Assembly (NCBI GenBank): GCA_016716425.1
Contig: JADJWJ010000007.1
Span: 124,001-188,000, forward strand
Direction of reading: 5' to 3'
DNA length: 64,000 nucleotides
From: Betaproteobacteria bacterium
GTDB lineage: Bacteria; Pseudomonadota; Gammaproteobacteria; Burkholderiales; Casimicrobiaceae
In this document: in pieces, positions 1 through 8,368 of the stretch
Position numbering within the stretch: position 1 is the stretch's first letter
How the letters are laid out: the number at the start of each line of letters is the position of its first letter
Program-made: the position numbers and the translations under genes
The notes under the pieces: generated by a model
Database searches by the model: none
The model's input: the letters and a program-made list of their open reading frames with translations, nothing else
Told to the model about the DNA's origin: nothing

Positions 1-1418
1 AGCCGCTCGCCGGTCGCGTCGATTGACGCGGTACCGTCGGCGATCTCGCCGCAATTGAGGTCGATGTCCTCTTCCTGCTTCACCCACAGCGGCGTGTTCG
101 TCGACAGCTTGAGCGATGGCGCCGGCGCGCAGCCATACGCCGAACCGCGCCCGGTCGTGAACACGATCATGTTCGCGCCGCCGGCCACCTGGCCGGTCGC
201 CGACACCGGGTCGTAGCCGGGCGTGTCCATGTAGACGAAGCCCTTGGCCGTCACGGCTTCCGCATACTCGTAGACCGCGACGAGGTTGGTGGTGCCGCCC
301 TTGGCGACGGCGCCGAGCGACTTCTCGAGGATCGTGGTGAGTCCGCCCGCCTTGTTGCCGGGCGACGGGTTGTTGTTCATCTCGCCCTTTTCGCGCGCCG
401 TGTAGTCCTCCCACCACTTGATGCGCGCGACGAGCTTCTCGCCGACGTCGCGCGCGACGGCGCGCCGCGTCAGCAGGTGCTCGGCGCCGTAGATCTCCGG
501 CGTCTCGGACAGGATCGCCGAGCCGCCGTGCCGCACGAGGAGGTCCACCGCCGCGCCGAGCGCCGGATTGGCCGTGATGCCGGAGTAGCCGTCGGAGCCG
601 CCGCACTGCAACCCGACGACGATGTTCGAGGCAGGCACCGGCTGCCGCGTCACCGCGTTCGCATGCGGCAGCATCGCCTCGACGAGGCCGATGCCGTGCC
701 GGATCGTCTTCGCCGTGCCGCCGGTGTCCTGGATGCTGAACGTCTGCAGCAGCGGCCCTTCCTCCAATTTCTCGGCCCCCAGCAGCGCGCTGATCTGGTT
801 GGCCTCGCAGCCCAGCCCGATCATCAGGACGCCGGCGAAGTTCGCGTGCTTCGCGTAGCCGCCGAGCGTGCGCCGGAGCACGGCCATGCCCTCGCCGTGC
901 GTGTCCATGCCGCAGCCGGAGCCGTGCGTCAGCGCGACCACGCCGTCGACGTGGGGAAATTCCGCCAGCCGCTCGCGCGTGAAGTGGTCGGCGATGCCGC
1001 GCGCGACGGTGGCCGAGCAGTTCACCGTCGACAGGATGCCGATGTAGTTGCGCGTCGCCACTCTTCCGTCGGGCCGAACGATGCCCATGAACGTCGCCGG
1101 CTCCGCGACGTACCGCGTCGGCTTGACGTCGGCGCCGAACGCGTAGTCGCGGTCGAACGCGCCCATCGCCAGATTGTGCAGGTGCACGTGCTCGCCGGCC
1201 GCGATGTCGCGGCTCGCGAAGCCGATGATCTGGTCGTAGCGGCGCACCGGCTCGCCGGACCGGATCGCCCGGGTGGCGACCTTGTGCCCCGGCGGCACGA
1301 GCCCCGACACCGTGACCTTCTCGTCGATGAGTTCCGTGCCGCCGACGAGCTGCGCGCGGGCGATCACGACGTCGTCGTGCGGGTGCAGGCGGATGGTGAG
1401 CGAGGTCTTCGTCAACAT
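1..1418 (-). CDS. UxaA-family sugar-acid dehydratase (altronate/galactarate type), 3' end outside window
   Basis: The reading frame runs from ATG at 1418 off the left edge without a stop, so 472 codons are seen of roughly 500 usual for the family. Residues 1-75 look like the N-terminal SAF domain. The rest matches the UxaA core, with GSGCGMD at about 166-172, GLGCEANQIS at 201-210 and GGSDGYSG near 265. Family members are Fe-dependent dehydratases that turn hexonates or hexarates (D-altronate, D-galactarate) into 2-keto-3-deoxy acids in the cytoplasm. A GGAG ribosome site lies about 9 bases before the ATG. It is the last visible gene of the leftward TRAP/dehydratase cluster. The family call is firm; the exact substrate (altronate, galactarate or another acid) is not decided by the sequence. 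Confidence 0.88.
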   Translation of the reverse strand, partial: MLTKTSLTIRLHPHDDVVIARAQLVGGTELIDEKVTVSGLVPPGHKVATRAIRSGEPVRRYDQIIGFASRDIAAGEHVHLHNLAMGAFDRDYAFGADVKPTRYVAEPATFMGIVRPDGRVATRNYIGILSTVNCSATVARGIADHFTRERLAEFPHVDGVVALTHGSGCGMDTHGEGMAVLRRTLGGYAKHANFAGVLMIGLGCEANQISALLGAEKLEEGPLLQTFSIQDTGGTAKTIRHGIGLVEAMLPHANAVTRQPVPASNIVVGLQCGGSDGYSGITANPALGAAVDLLVRHGGSAILSETPEIYGAEHLLTRRAVARDVGEKLVARIKWWEDYTAREKGEMNNNPSPGNKAGGLTTILEKSLGAVAKGGTTNLVAVYEYAEAVTAKGFVYMDTPGYDPVSATGQVAGGANMIVFTTGRGSAYGCAPAPSLKLSTNTPLWVKQEEDIDLNCGEIADGTASIDATGER

Positions 1419-1442
1419 GGTGATCTGCTCCGCACAACTGCT

Positions 1443-1518
1443 TTCACAAAGAGGCGCACAGACGCAGAGTGCGGCACCGCACGTCGACGTTCCCTGCGCC
1501 TCTGCGTCTCATTGTGAA
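1443..1518. repeat. Dispersed hairpin repeat, GCGCAGAGACGC family, copy 1
   Basis: An imperfect inverted repeat fills the gap between the two dehydratase genes. The outer arms TTCACAA (1443-1449) and TTGTGAA (1512-1518) pair, as do AGACGCAGAG (about 1460-1469) and CTCTGCGTCT. Related copies lie at 13411-13472 and 16101-16176, each between catabolic genes. Role unknown; it could act on read-through or mRNA stability. Confidence 0.7.
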
Positions 1519-1529
1519 TCCCCCGCCGG

Positions 1530-2633
1530 CTACTTCACCGTCGCCCGCGCGACGGCAAGCCGTTCGATGGCGGCCCAGTCCCAGTCGATGCCGAGGCCGG
1601 GCGTCGCCGGCGGGATCGCGCAGCCGTCGCGCATCTCCATCCGCGACGTCGTCACGTCGTCGAGCTGGGGAATGTACTCCACCCACGCGCCATTGGGGAC
1701 GGCCGCCGACAGCGACACGTGCAGCTCCATCAGGAAGTGCGGGCACACGGGCGCGTTGAACGTCTCGGCCAGGTGCGCAACCTTGAGCCACGGCGTGATG
1801 CCGCCGATGCGTGCGCAGTCCACCTGCACGACCGAGCACGCGCGCCGCTCCAGGTATTCCCTGAAGTGCGCGGGGTGATAGAGCGACTCGCCGACGGCGA
1901 TCGGCATCGTCGCTTTCGCGGCCAGCTCCACGTGCCCGGCCAGGTCCTCGGCCGGCAACGGCTCCTCGAACCAGTCGAGCATGAGATCGCGGTACGCGAA
2001 CGCGCGGCGTGACGCCTCCGCAACCGTGAACGCCTGGTTGGCGTCGATCATCAGCGCGAACGCATCGCCCAAGGCCCCGCGCACGGCGGCGAGCCGCGCG
2101 ACGTCTTCGGCGATCGACGGCCGGCCCACCTTGACCTTGGCGCCGCGGAAGCCCTGCGCCTTCGCCGCAGCGGCCTCGTCGACCAGCTGCTGCGGCGAAT
2201 GGTGGAGCCAGCCGCCCTCGGTCGTGTACACGGGCACCCGCGCCTGCGCACCGCCCGCGACCTTCCACAGCGGCTGCCCGGCGCGGCGGCACTTCAGGTC
2301 CCACAGCGCGGTGTCGATCGCCGCGAGCGCGAGGCTCGTGATCGCCCCGACCGCCGTCGCGTGCGTGGCGAAGAAGAGGTCTTTCCAGATCGCCTCGACC
2401 TCGTCCGCGTCGCGGCCGACGAGGCGCGGCGCAAGGTGGTCGCGCAGCAGCGCGACGACCGACGAGCCGCCGGTGCCGATCGTGTACGTGTAGCCGGTGC
2501 CGACGGCGCCATCGGCGCAGGTGACGCGCACCATCGGCGTCTCCTGCGTGACGAACGACTGGATCGCATCGGTGCGCCGCACCTTCGGCGGCAGGTTCAC
2601 CTGCATGACCTCGACGCGCTCGACCCTGCTCAC
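1530..2633 (-). CDS. Enolase-superfamily dehydratase, mandelate racemase subgroup
   Basis: A 367-residue protein read from GTG at 2633, which overlaps the dctM stop as GTGA; an ATG ten codons in (2606) is the alternative start. It has the N-terminal capping domain and the TIM barrel of the enolase superfamily. Visible residues are a K166-x-K168 motif, Mg ligands D197, E224 and E249, and a likely Asp272/His309 dyad, which places it in the mandelate racemase subgroup rather than the muconate cycloisomerase one. Such proteins mostly dehydrate sugar acids to 2-keto-3-deoxy acids. Its position between a TRAP transporter and a UxaA-type dehydratase fits that. The substrate cannot be told from sequence. 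Confidence 0.88.
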   Translation of the reverse strand: MSRVERVEVMQVNLPPKVRRTDAIQSFVTQETPMVRVTCADGAVGTGYTYTIGTGGSSVVALLRDHLAPRLVGRDADEVEAIWKDLFFATHATAVGAITSLALAAIDTALWDLKCRRAGQPLWKVAGGAQARVPVYTTEGGWLHHSPQQLVDEAAAAKAQGFRGAKVKVGRPSIAEDVARLAAVRGALGDAFALMIDANQAFTVAEASRRAFAYRDLMLDWFEEPLPAEDLAGHVELAAKATMPIAVGESLYHPAHFREYLERRACSVVQVDCARIGGITPWLKVAHLAETFNAPVCPHFLMELHVSLSAAVPNGAWVEYIPQLDDVTTSRMEMRDGCAIPPATPGLGIDWDWAAIERLAVARATVK

Positions 2634-4046
2634 TTTGGAAACAGCACCGATGGCAGCCACATGACGCCGGCCGGCCAATACGTGATGATCGCGAGCGTCC
2701 CGATCAGCGGGATCATCCAGGGAACGATCGCGCGCACCGTCGCCTCGAACGAGAGCCGCGAGACCTTCTGCAGCACGAACAGCACCATGCCCACCGGCGG
2801 CGTCAGCAGGCCGATCATCAGGTTGAGCACCATGACGAGGCCGAAGTGCACCGGATCGATGCCCAGCTTCGCGATGATCGGCATGAACACCGGCACGAGA
2901 ATCGTGATCGCGGCGATCGTCTCCATGAAGCAGCCGACGAACAGCAGGAACACGTTGGCGAGCAGCAGGAACACGTAGGGGTTGTCGGAAATCGACAGCA
3001 CCCAGACGCCGATCGCGTCGGTGACGCGCGTCGTCGTCAGCACCCAGGCGAAAATCGAAGCGGACGCGACGATGAACAGCACGACCGCGGTGGTCTCGAT
3101 CGTGTCCATCGACACCTTGACGAACATCCGCCACGACAGCGTCCGGTACCACGCGAAGCCGAGAAACAGCGCCCACGCGACGGCGGCCACCGCAGCCTCG
3201 GTCGGCGTGAACAGCCCCGACGCCATGCCGCCGATCAGGATCACCGGTGTGAGCAGCGCCATGAAGGCCTCGAAGCGGAACACGCGGTCGGCGACGCAGA
3301 CGGCGACCAGCGGCAGCCCGAAGCGCACGAGCCCGCCGAACGTCTCCGGTTCCGCCGACCACAGGAAGTACAGCCCGACGGCGGCGAGCGCGACCGCGCC
3401 CAGCTCGAAGAACGCGCGGCCCATCCGCGGCCACGAGAACGCGATGTCGCGGCCGTACTTCCGCACGTGCGCGTAGTACGCGACCATCAGCATCATCAGC
3501 AGCGCCATCAGCGCGCCGGGCAGGAACCCGGCCGCGAACAACTGGCCGATCGACGCGTTCGCCTGGACGCCGTAGATCACCATCGGCAGCGACGGCGGGA
3601 TGATCGGGCCGAGCGTCGACGACGCGGCCGTGATGCCGACGGCGAATTCCGCCGGATAGCCGTGGTCCTGCATCGCCTTGATCTCGATGGTGCCGAGGCC
3701 GCCCGCGTCCGCCACCGCGGTGCCCGACATCCCGGCGAACACCACGCTGCCGACGACGTTGACGTGGCCGAGGCCGCCCTTCAGCCAGCCCGACCAGCGC
3801 GAGCGCGAAGTTGTAGATGCGGTTGGTGATGCCGGCCGAGTTCATCAGGTTGCCGGCGAGGATGAAGAACGGCACCGCGAGCAGCGGGAAGCTGTCCACA
3901 CCCCCGACCATCCGGTGCACGACAGTCAGCGGCGGGATCGTGCCGGAGATCCAGATGTACAGCAGCGAGGCGATGCACATCGCGATCGCGATGGGCAGGC
4001 CGGTCACCATCAGGGCGAGGAAGCCGCCGAGCAGCACGCCGTTCAT
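2630..4046 (-). CDS. dctM: TRAP transporter large permease DctM, with an apparent +1 frameshift
   Basis: The large membrane subunit of a TRAP (tripartite ATP-independent periplasmic) transporter, which uses an ion gradient to import the ligand handed over by DctP. The frame opens at ATG 4046 after a GGAGG site and reads as DctM for about 85 residues. It then leaves frame at a GGG run (3789-3791 on the minus strand). Removing one G joins it to the frame that ends at 2630, restoring WLKGGLGHVNVVGSV between the halves and giving about 471 residues. That is longer than the usual 425-430, because of an extra hydrophobic insert near the middle. Either the strain carries a broken permease or the base is a sequencing or assembly error. 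The stop overlaps the next gene by 4 bases. Confidence 0.85.
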
Positions 4047-4055
4047 CGCGAGCCT

Positions 4056-4222
4056 CCGTCAGTCCCGACGGGCCGTCCCGAGGGACTGACCTGCCCCCTC
4101 GGGGGGCAGCGAGCGAAGCGAGCGTGGGGGTCGTCCACCGTCCCGACGGGCCGTCCCGAGGACTGACGGGGGGCAGCGAGCGAAGCGAGCCCCCTCGGGG
4201 GGCAGCGAGCGAAGCGAGCGTG
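4056..4222. repeat. Structured intergenic repeat (CCCCC-ACGCTCGCT family)
   Basis: The whole dctQ-dctM gap is made of this element. One full hairpin has the arms GTCAGTCCC (4058-4066) and GGGACTGAC (4082-4090). It is followed by a TGCCCCC/GGGGGCA stem and the near-palindrome GCGAGCGAAGCGAGC. A second, degraded copy follows from about 4128. Full relatives lie at 12061-12139, 31262-31613 and 48780-49026. It sits directly upstream of the dctM ribosome site. Confidence 0.8.
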
Positions 4223-4233
4223 GAGACCCATCG

Positions 4234-4815
4234 CTACACCTCGGCCTCGCCCGGGCGCTCGAGCACGCTCCAACCCTGCCGCCAGTGGCGGACTGCCACC
4301 TGCACGGCGCGGATCGTCATCAGCACGAAGCCGGCCATGACAAAGCTGTAGATGACGCTCACCGGCACGTCGATCATCGTCATCTTGAGATTGTTCATCC
4401 GGGGGATGAGCAGGCTCGACAGGTACGTCGCGTACGCGAAGAACGCGACGCGCACGACGTCGACGAACGTCGACATCACCCGCCCAACGGCCGCGGGCAC
4501 GTACCGGTAGAGGAACTCGACGTGGATGTGAGTGTTGCGACGAACGCCCATCGACGCGCCGACGAACACGACGACGATCAGCAGGTAGCGCGCGATCTCC
4601 TCGGTCCACGCCGCCGAGTCCTGCAGCACGTAGCGCGTGAAGAACTGGTAGAAGACATCGAGCGCGAGCAGCCAGAACACGACGAACGTGAACCAGTCCT
4701 CCCATGCGTAGTGCGAGATGTCGATCGGCGCGTCGACCGCGTGGAAGTGCCCATCCGCGTCGAGGACGGGCTCGAGTTCGGGAGCGGTTTCGCGCTGGTC
4801 GGTCGGAGTCTGCAT
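4234..4815 (-). CDS. dctQ: TRAP transporter small permease DctQ
   Basis: A 193-residue small integral-membrane subunit of the TRAP transporter, the partner of DctM in the inner membrane. It has a soluble N-terminus of about 40 residues and then four predicted membrane segments. The second contains WTEEIARYLLI, a stretch typical of DctQ, followed by VFVGASMGVRRNTHI. It lies between dctP (186 bases upstream) and dctM (187 bases downstream). Both gaps hold dispersed repeats, which is unusual for a TRAP operon, where these genes are commonly almost contiguous. Transported substrate unknown, presumably the sugar acid handled by the neighbouring dehydratases. Confidence 0.9.
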   Translation of the reverse strand: MQTPTDQRETAPELEPVLDADGHFHAVDAPIDISHYAWEDWFTFVVFWLLALDVFYQFFTRYVLQDSAAWTEEIARYLLIVVVFVGASMGVRRNTHIHVEFLYRYVPAAVGRVMSTFVDVVRVAFFAYATYLSSLLIPRMNNLKMTMIDVPVSVIYSFVMAGFVLMTIRAVQVAVRHWRQGWSVLERPGEAEV

Positions 4816-4849
4816 GGCGGCTGCCGTTCGCGGTTCAGGCCACGCGTGG

Positions 4850-4990
4850 CCTCATCGTGTCATCCCGGTCGACACGCGACACCGCCACGTGTCATCCCGA
4901 GCGGAGCGAGGGATCTGCTGGTCGTGCCCGTCCATGGGAACAGCAGATCCCCCTTCCGTCGCTCGTCGGGAGAACTTCGCGCGCGCTCGC
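4850..4990. repeat. REP-like hairpin element (GTCATCCCGAGCG family)
   Basis: A dispersed repeat in the dctP-dctQ gap. It carries 11-bp arms GGGATCTGCTG (4910-4920) and CAGCAGATCCC (4941-4951), preceded by two partial GTCATCCCG copies and followed by alternating CGCGCG sequence just before the dctP stop. A related element lies at 10090-10240, in the dctP-dctQ gap of the second TRAP operon. Both operons thus carry this family at the same gene junction. Confidence 0.65.
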
Positions 4991-5000
4991 GCGCGCGAAG

Positions 5001-5978
5001 TCACTTGATCGCGACGATCTTGTCGTAGTCCGCGCGCGAGAAGCCCAGCGACTCGACCGGGACGTTCTTCAGCACGGCGTCGACGAACGTCTGGCGGTTC
5101 ACCGGGACGATCTGCAGCCCCTTCTTCTTGAACTCGTCGGCGAGCTCGGCTTCGCGCTTCTTGATCTGCGCGGTCGCGCGCGCCGCCGCCTCGCGGGTGA
5201 CGTCGGTGAAGATCTTCTGCTCCGCCGGCGTCAGCTTGTTCCACACGTGCGGCGCGATCTGCGTGGTCAGGCCGTCGACGATGTGCGACGTCATCATGAT
5301 CGCCTTCTGCACTTCGTAGAATTTCTTGGCCTCGATCGTCGTGAGCGGGTTCTCCTGCGCCTCGACCGTGCCGTTCTGCAGCGCGAGGTAGACCTCGGCG
5401 AACGCGATCGGCGTCGGGTTGGCGCCGCAGGCCTTCGGCGTGGCCGTGTACGTCGGGACGTCGGGCACGCGGATCTTGAGACCCTTCATGCCGGCGCAGT
5501 CGGTGAACGGCCGGTTCGACGTCGTCTGCCGCGCGCCGTAGTACGTGTACGCGGTGATCTGGATGCCGGTCTTCTTGCGGAACTCCTCGACCATTTCGGC
5601 GAACACCGGGCTCTTCGAGTACGCGAGCAGGTGGTCGGCGTCGCGGAAGATGAACGGGTAGTACGCGATGCCGAGCCGCGGGTAGCTGCGCGCCGCGAAC
5701 GACGGGCCGCTGATGATCATGTCGACGGTGCCGAGCTGCATGCCCTGGTTGATGTCGGTCTCCTTGCCGAGCGACGACGCCGGGAACACCTCGATGTCGA
5801 ACTTGCCGTTCGTGCGCTTCTTGATCTCCTGCGCGGCCCACACCGACTCGGTGTGGTAAGGCTCGCTGGTCTCGTACACGTGGGCCCACTTCAGCTTCTG
5901 CTGCGCGAGCGCGGGACCGCCGGCGACCAACGCGGCGGCGGCCGCGGCCGCCATTGCGAACTTCGAGATGAGACGCAT
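5001..5978 (-). CDS. dctP: TRAP transporter periplasmic solute-binding protein DctP
   Basis: A 325-residue periplasmic receptor. It starts at ATG 5978 after a clear AAGGAGG site and has a Sec signal peptide (about residues 1-25, ending ALAQQ). The mature protein shows the DctP fold signatures: a PASSLG segment near the ligand site and a conserved Arg region around GLKIRVPDVP (in this family an arginine contacts the substrate carboxylate). AFAEVYLALQNGTVEAQENP follows, the best-conserved stretch of the family. It captures an organic acid, probably a sugar acid given the neighbours, for DctQM. It is the first transporter gene of the leftward operon, 66 bases after the idnD-like gene. Confidence 0.93.
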   Translation of the reverse strand: MRLISKFAMAAAAAAALVAGGPALAQQKLKWAHVYETSEPYHTESVWAAQEIKKRTNGKFDIEVFPASSLGKETDINQGMQLGTVDMIISGPSFAARSYPRLGIAYYPFIFRDADHLLAYSKSPVFAEMVEEFRKKTGIQITAYTYYGARQTTSNRPFTDCAGMKGLKIRVPDVPTYTATPKACGANPTPIAFAEVYLALQNGTVEAQENPLTTIEAKKFYEVQKAIMMTSHIVDGLTTQIAPHVWNKLTPAEQKIFTDVTREAAARATAQIKKREAELADEFKKKGLQIVPVNRQTFVDAVLKNVPVESLGFSRADYDKIVAIK

Positions 5979-6044
5979 GATTCCTCCTTGAGACGCACGG
6001 TGCGGCGCGGGCTTTCGGGTCCCGCTGCCGCGTGAAAACGTGAC

Positions 6045-7067
6045 TTATGCCACAACTTGCACCTTGGTGCTCCTGTTTTTGTCCGCGGCGGCGGCAAACG
6101 CCGCCACCGCGTCCTGCAACGGATACTGGCCGGACAGCAGCGGCCGCACGTCGACGCGCCGCGTCGACAGGTAGTCGACCGCCCAGTCGAACTCGATGCC
6201 CCAGCGGAAAGCGCCGCGCAGGTCGAGCTCCTTCGCCATCAGCTCGTTGACGACGAACGGCAGCGGCTCGTGCGGCAGCGTGCCCACCTGCACGATCACG
6301 CCGCCGCGCTTCGTCGCCGCCACGCAGGCCTCGAGCGCGTTGAAGTTGCCCGAGACCTCGTACGACACGTCGAACTGCGGCTCCGCCAGCGCGGCGGGCT
6401 CGCGGTCCGCGCGCAGAGTCACGTCGGCGCCGACCTTCTTCGCCTGCGCGAGCGGCCGGTCGAGCACGTCGGTCACGGTGACCTTGCGCGCGCCGGCCAG
6501 CCGGGCCGCCATCACGGTGACGCAGCCGATCGTGCCCGCGCCGGTGATCAGCACCGACTTGCCGAGCAGGTCGCCGCCACGGTTCACGCCGTGCAGGCCG
6601 ACCGCCAGCGGCTCGGCGAACGCGAGTTCGCCGAGCGAGATGTCGCCGTCGACCGGGTAGCATTGGCGCTCGCCCATCACGAAGTACTCCTGGAACATCC
6701 CCTGCACGTGCGGAAAGCGGCTGGCGCTGCCGAGGAAACGCATCTCGCGGCACAGGTGCTCGCGACCTTCGCGGCAGTAGTCGCAGCGGCCGCACGCATG
6801 CGACGGCGACACCGCCACCTTGTCGCCGACCTTCACGCGCGTGACGCCGGGTCCGACGGCCGCGACGACGGCGGAGGCCTCGTGCCCCGGGATCAGCGGC
6901 TCGCGCACGACGAAGTTGCCGTTGCGCCCCTCGTAGTAGTAGTGCAGGTCGGAGCCGCAGATGCCGCCGGCGCCCAGGCGCAGCAGCACGTCGCCGGGAC
7001 CGGCTTCGGGAATGTCGACCGGCTCGATGCGCAGGTCTTCCTTGGCGTGGATGCGGCAGGCAAGCAT
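6045..7067 (-). CDS. idnD: L-idonate 5-dehydrogenase-like zinc alcohol dehydrogenase
   Basis: A 340-residue medium-chain dehydrogenase beginning at ATG 7067, directly after an AGGAGGAGG ribosome site. Catalytic zinc ligands are Cys37, His62 and Glu63. The structural zinc Cys cluster is C92, C95, C98 and C106. A GAGTIG nucleotide-binding motif follows. The stretches GICGSDLHYY, MRFLGSASRFPHVQG and FAEPLAVGLHG are the hallmarks of IdnD. That enzyme interconverts L-idonate and 5-ketogluconate with NAD(P). An alternative is another polyol or aldonate dehydrogenase of the same family. It is the first gene of the leftward catabolic operon. The reading frame stays open upstream through the 132-bp repeats, but the RBS and homology support this start. 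Confidence 0.85.
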   Translation of the reverse strand: MLACRIHAKEDLRIEPVDIPEAGPGDVLLRLGAGGICGSDLHYYYEGRNGNFVVREPLIPGHEASAVVAAVGPGVTRVKVGDKVAVSPSHACGRCDYCREGREHLCREMRFLGSASRFPHVQGMFQEYFVMGERQCYPVDGDISLGELAFAEPLAVGLHGVNRGGDLLGKSVLITGAGTIGCVTVMAARLAGARKVTVTDVLDRPLAQAKKVGADVTLRADREPAALAEPQFDVSYEVSGNFNALEACVAATKRGGVIVQVGTLPHEPLPFVVNELMAKELDLRGAFRWGIEFDWAVDYLSTRRVDVRPLLSGQYPLQDAVAAFAAAADKNRSTKVQVVA

Positions 7068-7095
7068 GGCGCCTCCTCCTTCAATGCACTTTCTA

Positions 7096-7474
7096 CAGCG
7101 AATCGTCCGGCTCCGCCGGCGATTCGCCCCTGACCAGCTTCTCGTGCGGCACTGCCGCGTTCCGATGTTTCCAAGGGGTTGCGGGCGGCAGCCCTGCAAC
7201 CCCTTCTGACCTGCCTTTCCCCGCCTGCAGCGAGTCGTCCGGCTCGGCCGGCGATTCGCCCCTGACCAGCTTCTCGTGCGGCACCGGCGCGTACTGATTC
7301 TTCCAAGGGGTTGCGGGCGGCAGCCCTGCAACCCCTTCTGACCTGCCTTTCCCCACCTGCAGCGAATCGTCCGGCTCCGCCGGCGATTCGCCCCTGACCA
7401 GCTTCTCGTGCGGTACTGCCGCGTTCCGATTTTTCCAAGGGGTTGCGGGCGGCAGCCCTGCAACCCCTTCTGAT
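7096..7474. repeat. Three tandem 132-bp repeats, each with two hairpins
   Basis: Copies start at 7096, 7228 and 7360, the last one cut short. Each unit folds as two stem-loops. Stem A pairs GCGAATCG (7098-7105) with CGATTCGC (7120-7127) around an inner CCGGC/GCCGG stem. Stem B pairs AAGGGGTTGC (7173-7182) with GCAACCCCTT (7196-7205). Copy 2 changes one base of stem A to a G-U pair, so the fold is kept. The array fills the gap between the gntR gene and the idnD-like gene, where the operon promoter or leader must lie. No T-run follows stem B. The 418-base gap holds no gene. Confidence 0.9.
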
Positions 7475-7485
7475 CTGAATCTAAC

Positions 7486-8193
7486 TCACTGCAACGTGTC
7501 CCAGCCCGTCGAAAAGCGCTTGTACGCCTGGTTCAGGTGCCGCTGCATTGCCGTGCGCGCGGCCTTCGGGTCGCGTGCGGCGATCGCCAGGAACACCGTC
7601 CGATGCTCGGCGATCGCGCTCTCCCACAGCGCCGGCGAGTCGTAGTGGTCCTCCAGCTGCTTGTACAGCGGCCCAGTGCGCTCGTCCCAGAGCATCTTGA
7701 CCACGGCGACCAGCGCGCCGTTGCCGGTCGCTTCCGCGATGCGCAGGTGGAAGAGCCGGTCGCCGTTGAGCGGCTGGCGCTCGCTCTCCTGCAACTCGTG
7801 CTGCATCTCGTCGAGCGCCTCGGCGATCGCGTCGAGCTGCGCCTTCTTCGCCGATTTCGCGGCGAGCGCCGCGCATTCCGATTCGATGATGTAGCGCGCG
7901 CGCAGCAACTCGAACGGGCCTGCCTCGGCCTCGTGCGGCGCCGCCACGGTCTTGTCGTCGCCAACCGGCCGCACGTAGATGCCCGAGCCGATCCGCACTT
8001 CGACCAGTCCCTCGACCTCCAGCGCGATCAACGCCTCGCGCACCGACGGCCGGGAGACGCCGAGCTGCTTCGCCAGGTCGCGTTCGGGCGGCAACCGCGC
8101 GCCGGCCGAGAACTCGCCGCTCTTGATGAGCAGGCGGATCTGGTCCGCGATCTGGCGGTACAGCCGGCGGGGTTCGATGCTGTGGAACGGCAT
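7486..8193 (-). CDS. GntR/FadR-family (FCD) transcriptional regulator
   Basis: A 235-residue regulator. The N-terminal winged helix-turn-helix (about residues 8-75) includes LPPERDLAKQLGVSRPSVREAL, the GntR signature. The C-terminal all-helical FCD effector domain follows, with RYIIESECAALAA and a conserved His-rich metal/ligand site including FHLRIAEATGN and EHRTVFLAI. I chose ATG 8193; the frame extends to 8268 but the extra 25 residues do not fit the family. It heads the leftward cluster and is back to back with a second FCD regulator. FCD proteins usually repress sugar-acid genes and release DNA on binding a pathway acid. Its likely operators lie in 8194-8368. Confidence 0.9.
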   Translation of the reverse strand: MPFHSIEPRRLYRQIADQIRLLIKSGEFSAGARLPPERDLAKQLGVSRPSVREALIALEVEGLVEVRIGSGIYVRPVGDDKTVAAPHEAEAGPFELLRARYIIESECAALAAKSAKKAQLDAIAEALDEMQHELQESERQPLNGDRLFHLRIAEATGNGALVAVVKMLWDERTGPLYKQLEDHYDSPALWESAIAEHRTVFLAIAARDPKAARTAMQRHLNQAYKRFSTGWDTLQ

Positions 8194-8268
8194 GGGAAGG
8201 CTGGCGGAAACGCCACGGCACGTCCCGTGACCGTGGATCGGGCGGAAGGCTAACGCCCACCCGGGCAC

Positions 8269-8287
8269 TGGTCAAGTGGCATGACCA
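8269..8287. promoter_or_regulatory. Inverted repeat TGGTCA-N7-TGACCA, candidate GntR operator
   Basis: Six-base arms TGGTCA (8269-8274) and TGACCA (8282-8287) flank seven bases in the divergent region between two FCD-GntR genes. TGGTC/GACCA half-sites are typical of FadR-type operators. It lies 76 bases upstream of the leftward gntR start and is a different sequence from the neighbouring palindrome, so the two regulators may each own one site. Inference only. Confidence 0.5.
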
Positions 8288-8306
8288 ATTGACAATCGGG
8301 CGATTG

Positions 8307-8326
8307 CTTGTATGCTAGCATACAAG
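8307..8326. promoter_or_regulatory. Perfect 20-bp palindrome CTTGTATGCTAGCATACAAG, candidate GntR operator
   Basis: A perfect palindrome 43-62 bases upstream of the rightward gntR gene. TTGTAT/ATACAA arms are common among operators of FCD-type GntR regulators, and the site is positioned to cover a promoter of the rightward gene. It is the most symmetric short DNA-binding-type site I found in the window. Confidence 0.7.
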
Positions 8327-8368
8327 TAACACCATGCCCTGCGAAGCCCGGACTCCCCTGCTCGATCC

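Noticed and set aside
1530..4046. A single 838-residue open frame covering dctM and the dehydratase
   Set aside because: It is produced by the frameshift in dctM. The middle part (Arg-rich, no family sequence) is out of frame, while the true DctM continues in another frame to 2630.
6045..7463. A 472-residue IdnD with a repetitive N-terminal extension
   Set aside because: The extension is translation of the 132-bp repeats. A strong AGGAGG before ATG 7067 and IdnD homology fix the real start.
7096..7474. CRISPR-like array
   Set aside because: The units are 132 bp, tandem and contiguous, with no short repeats alternating with unique spacers and no cas genes.
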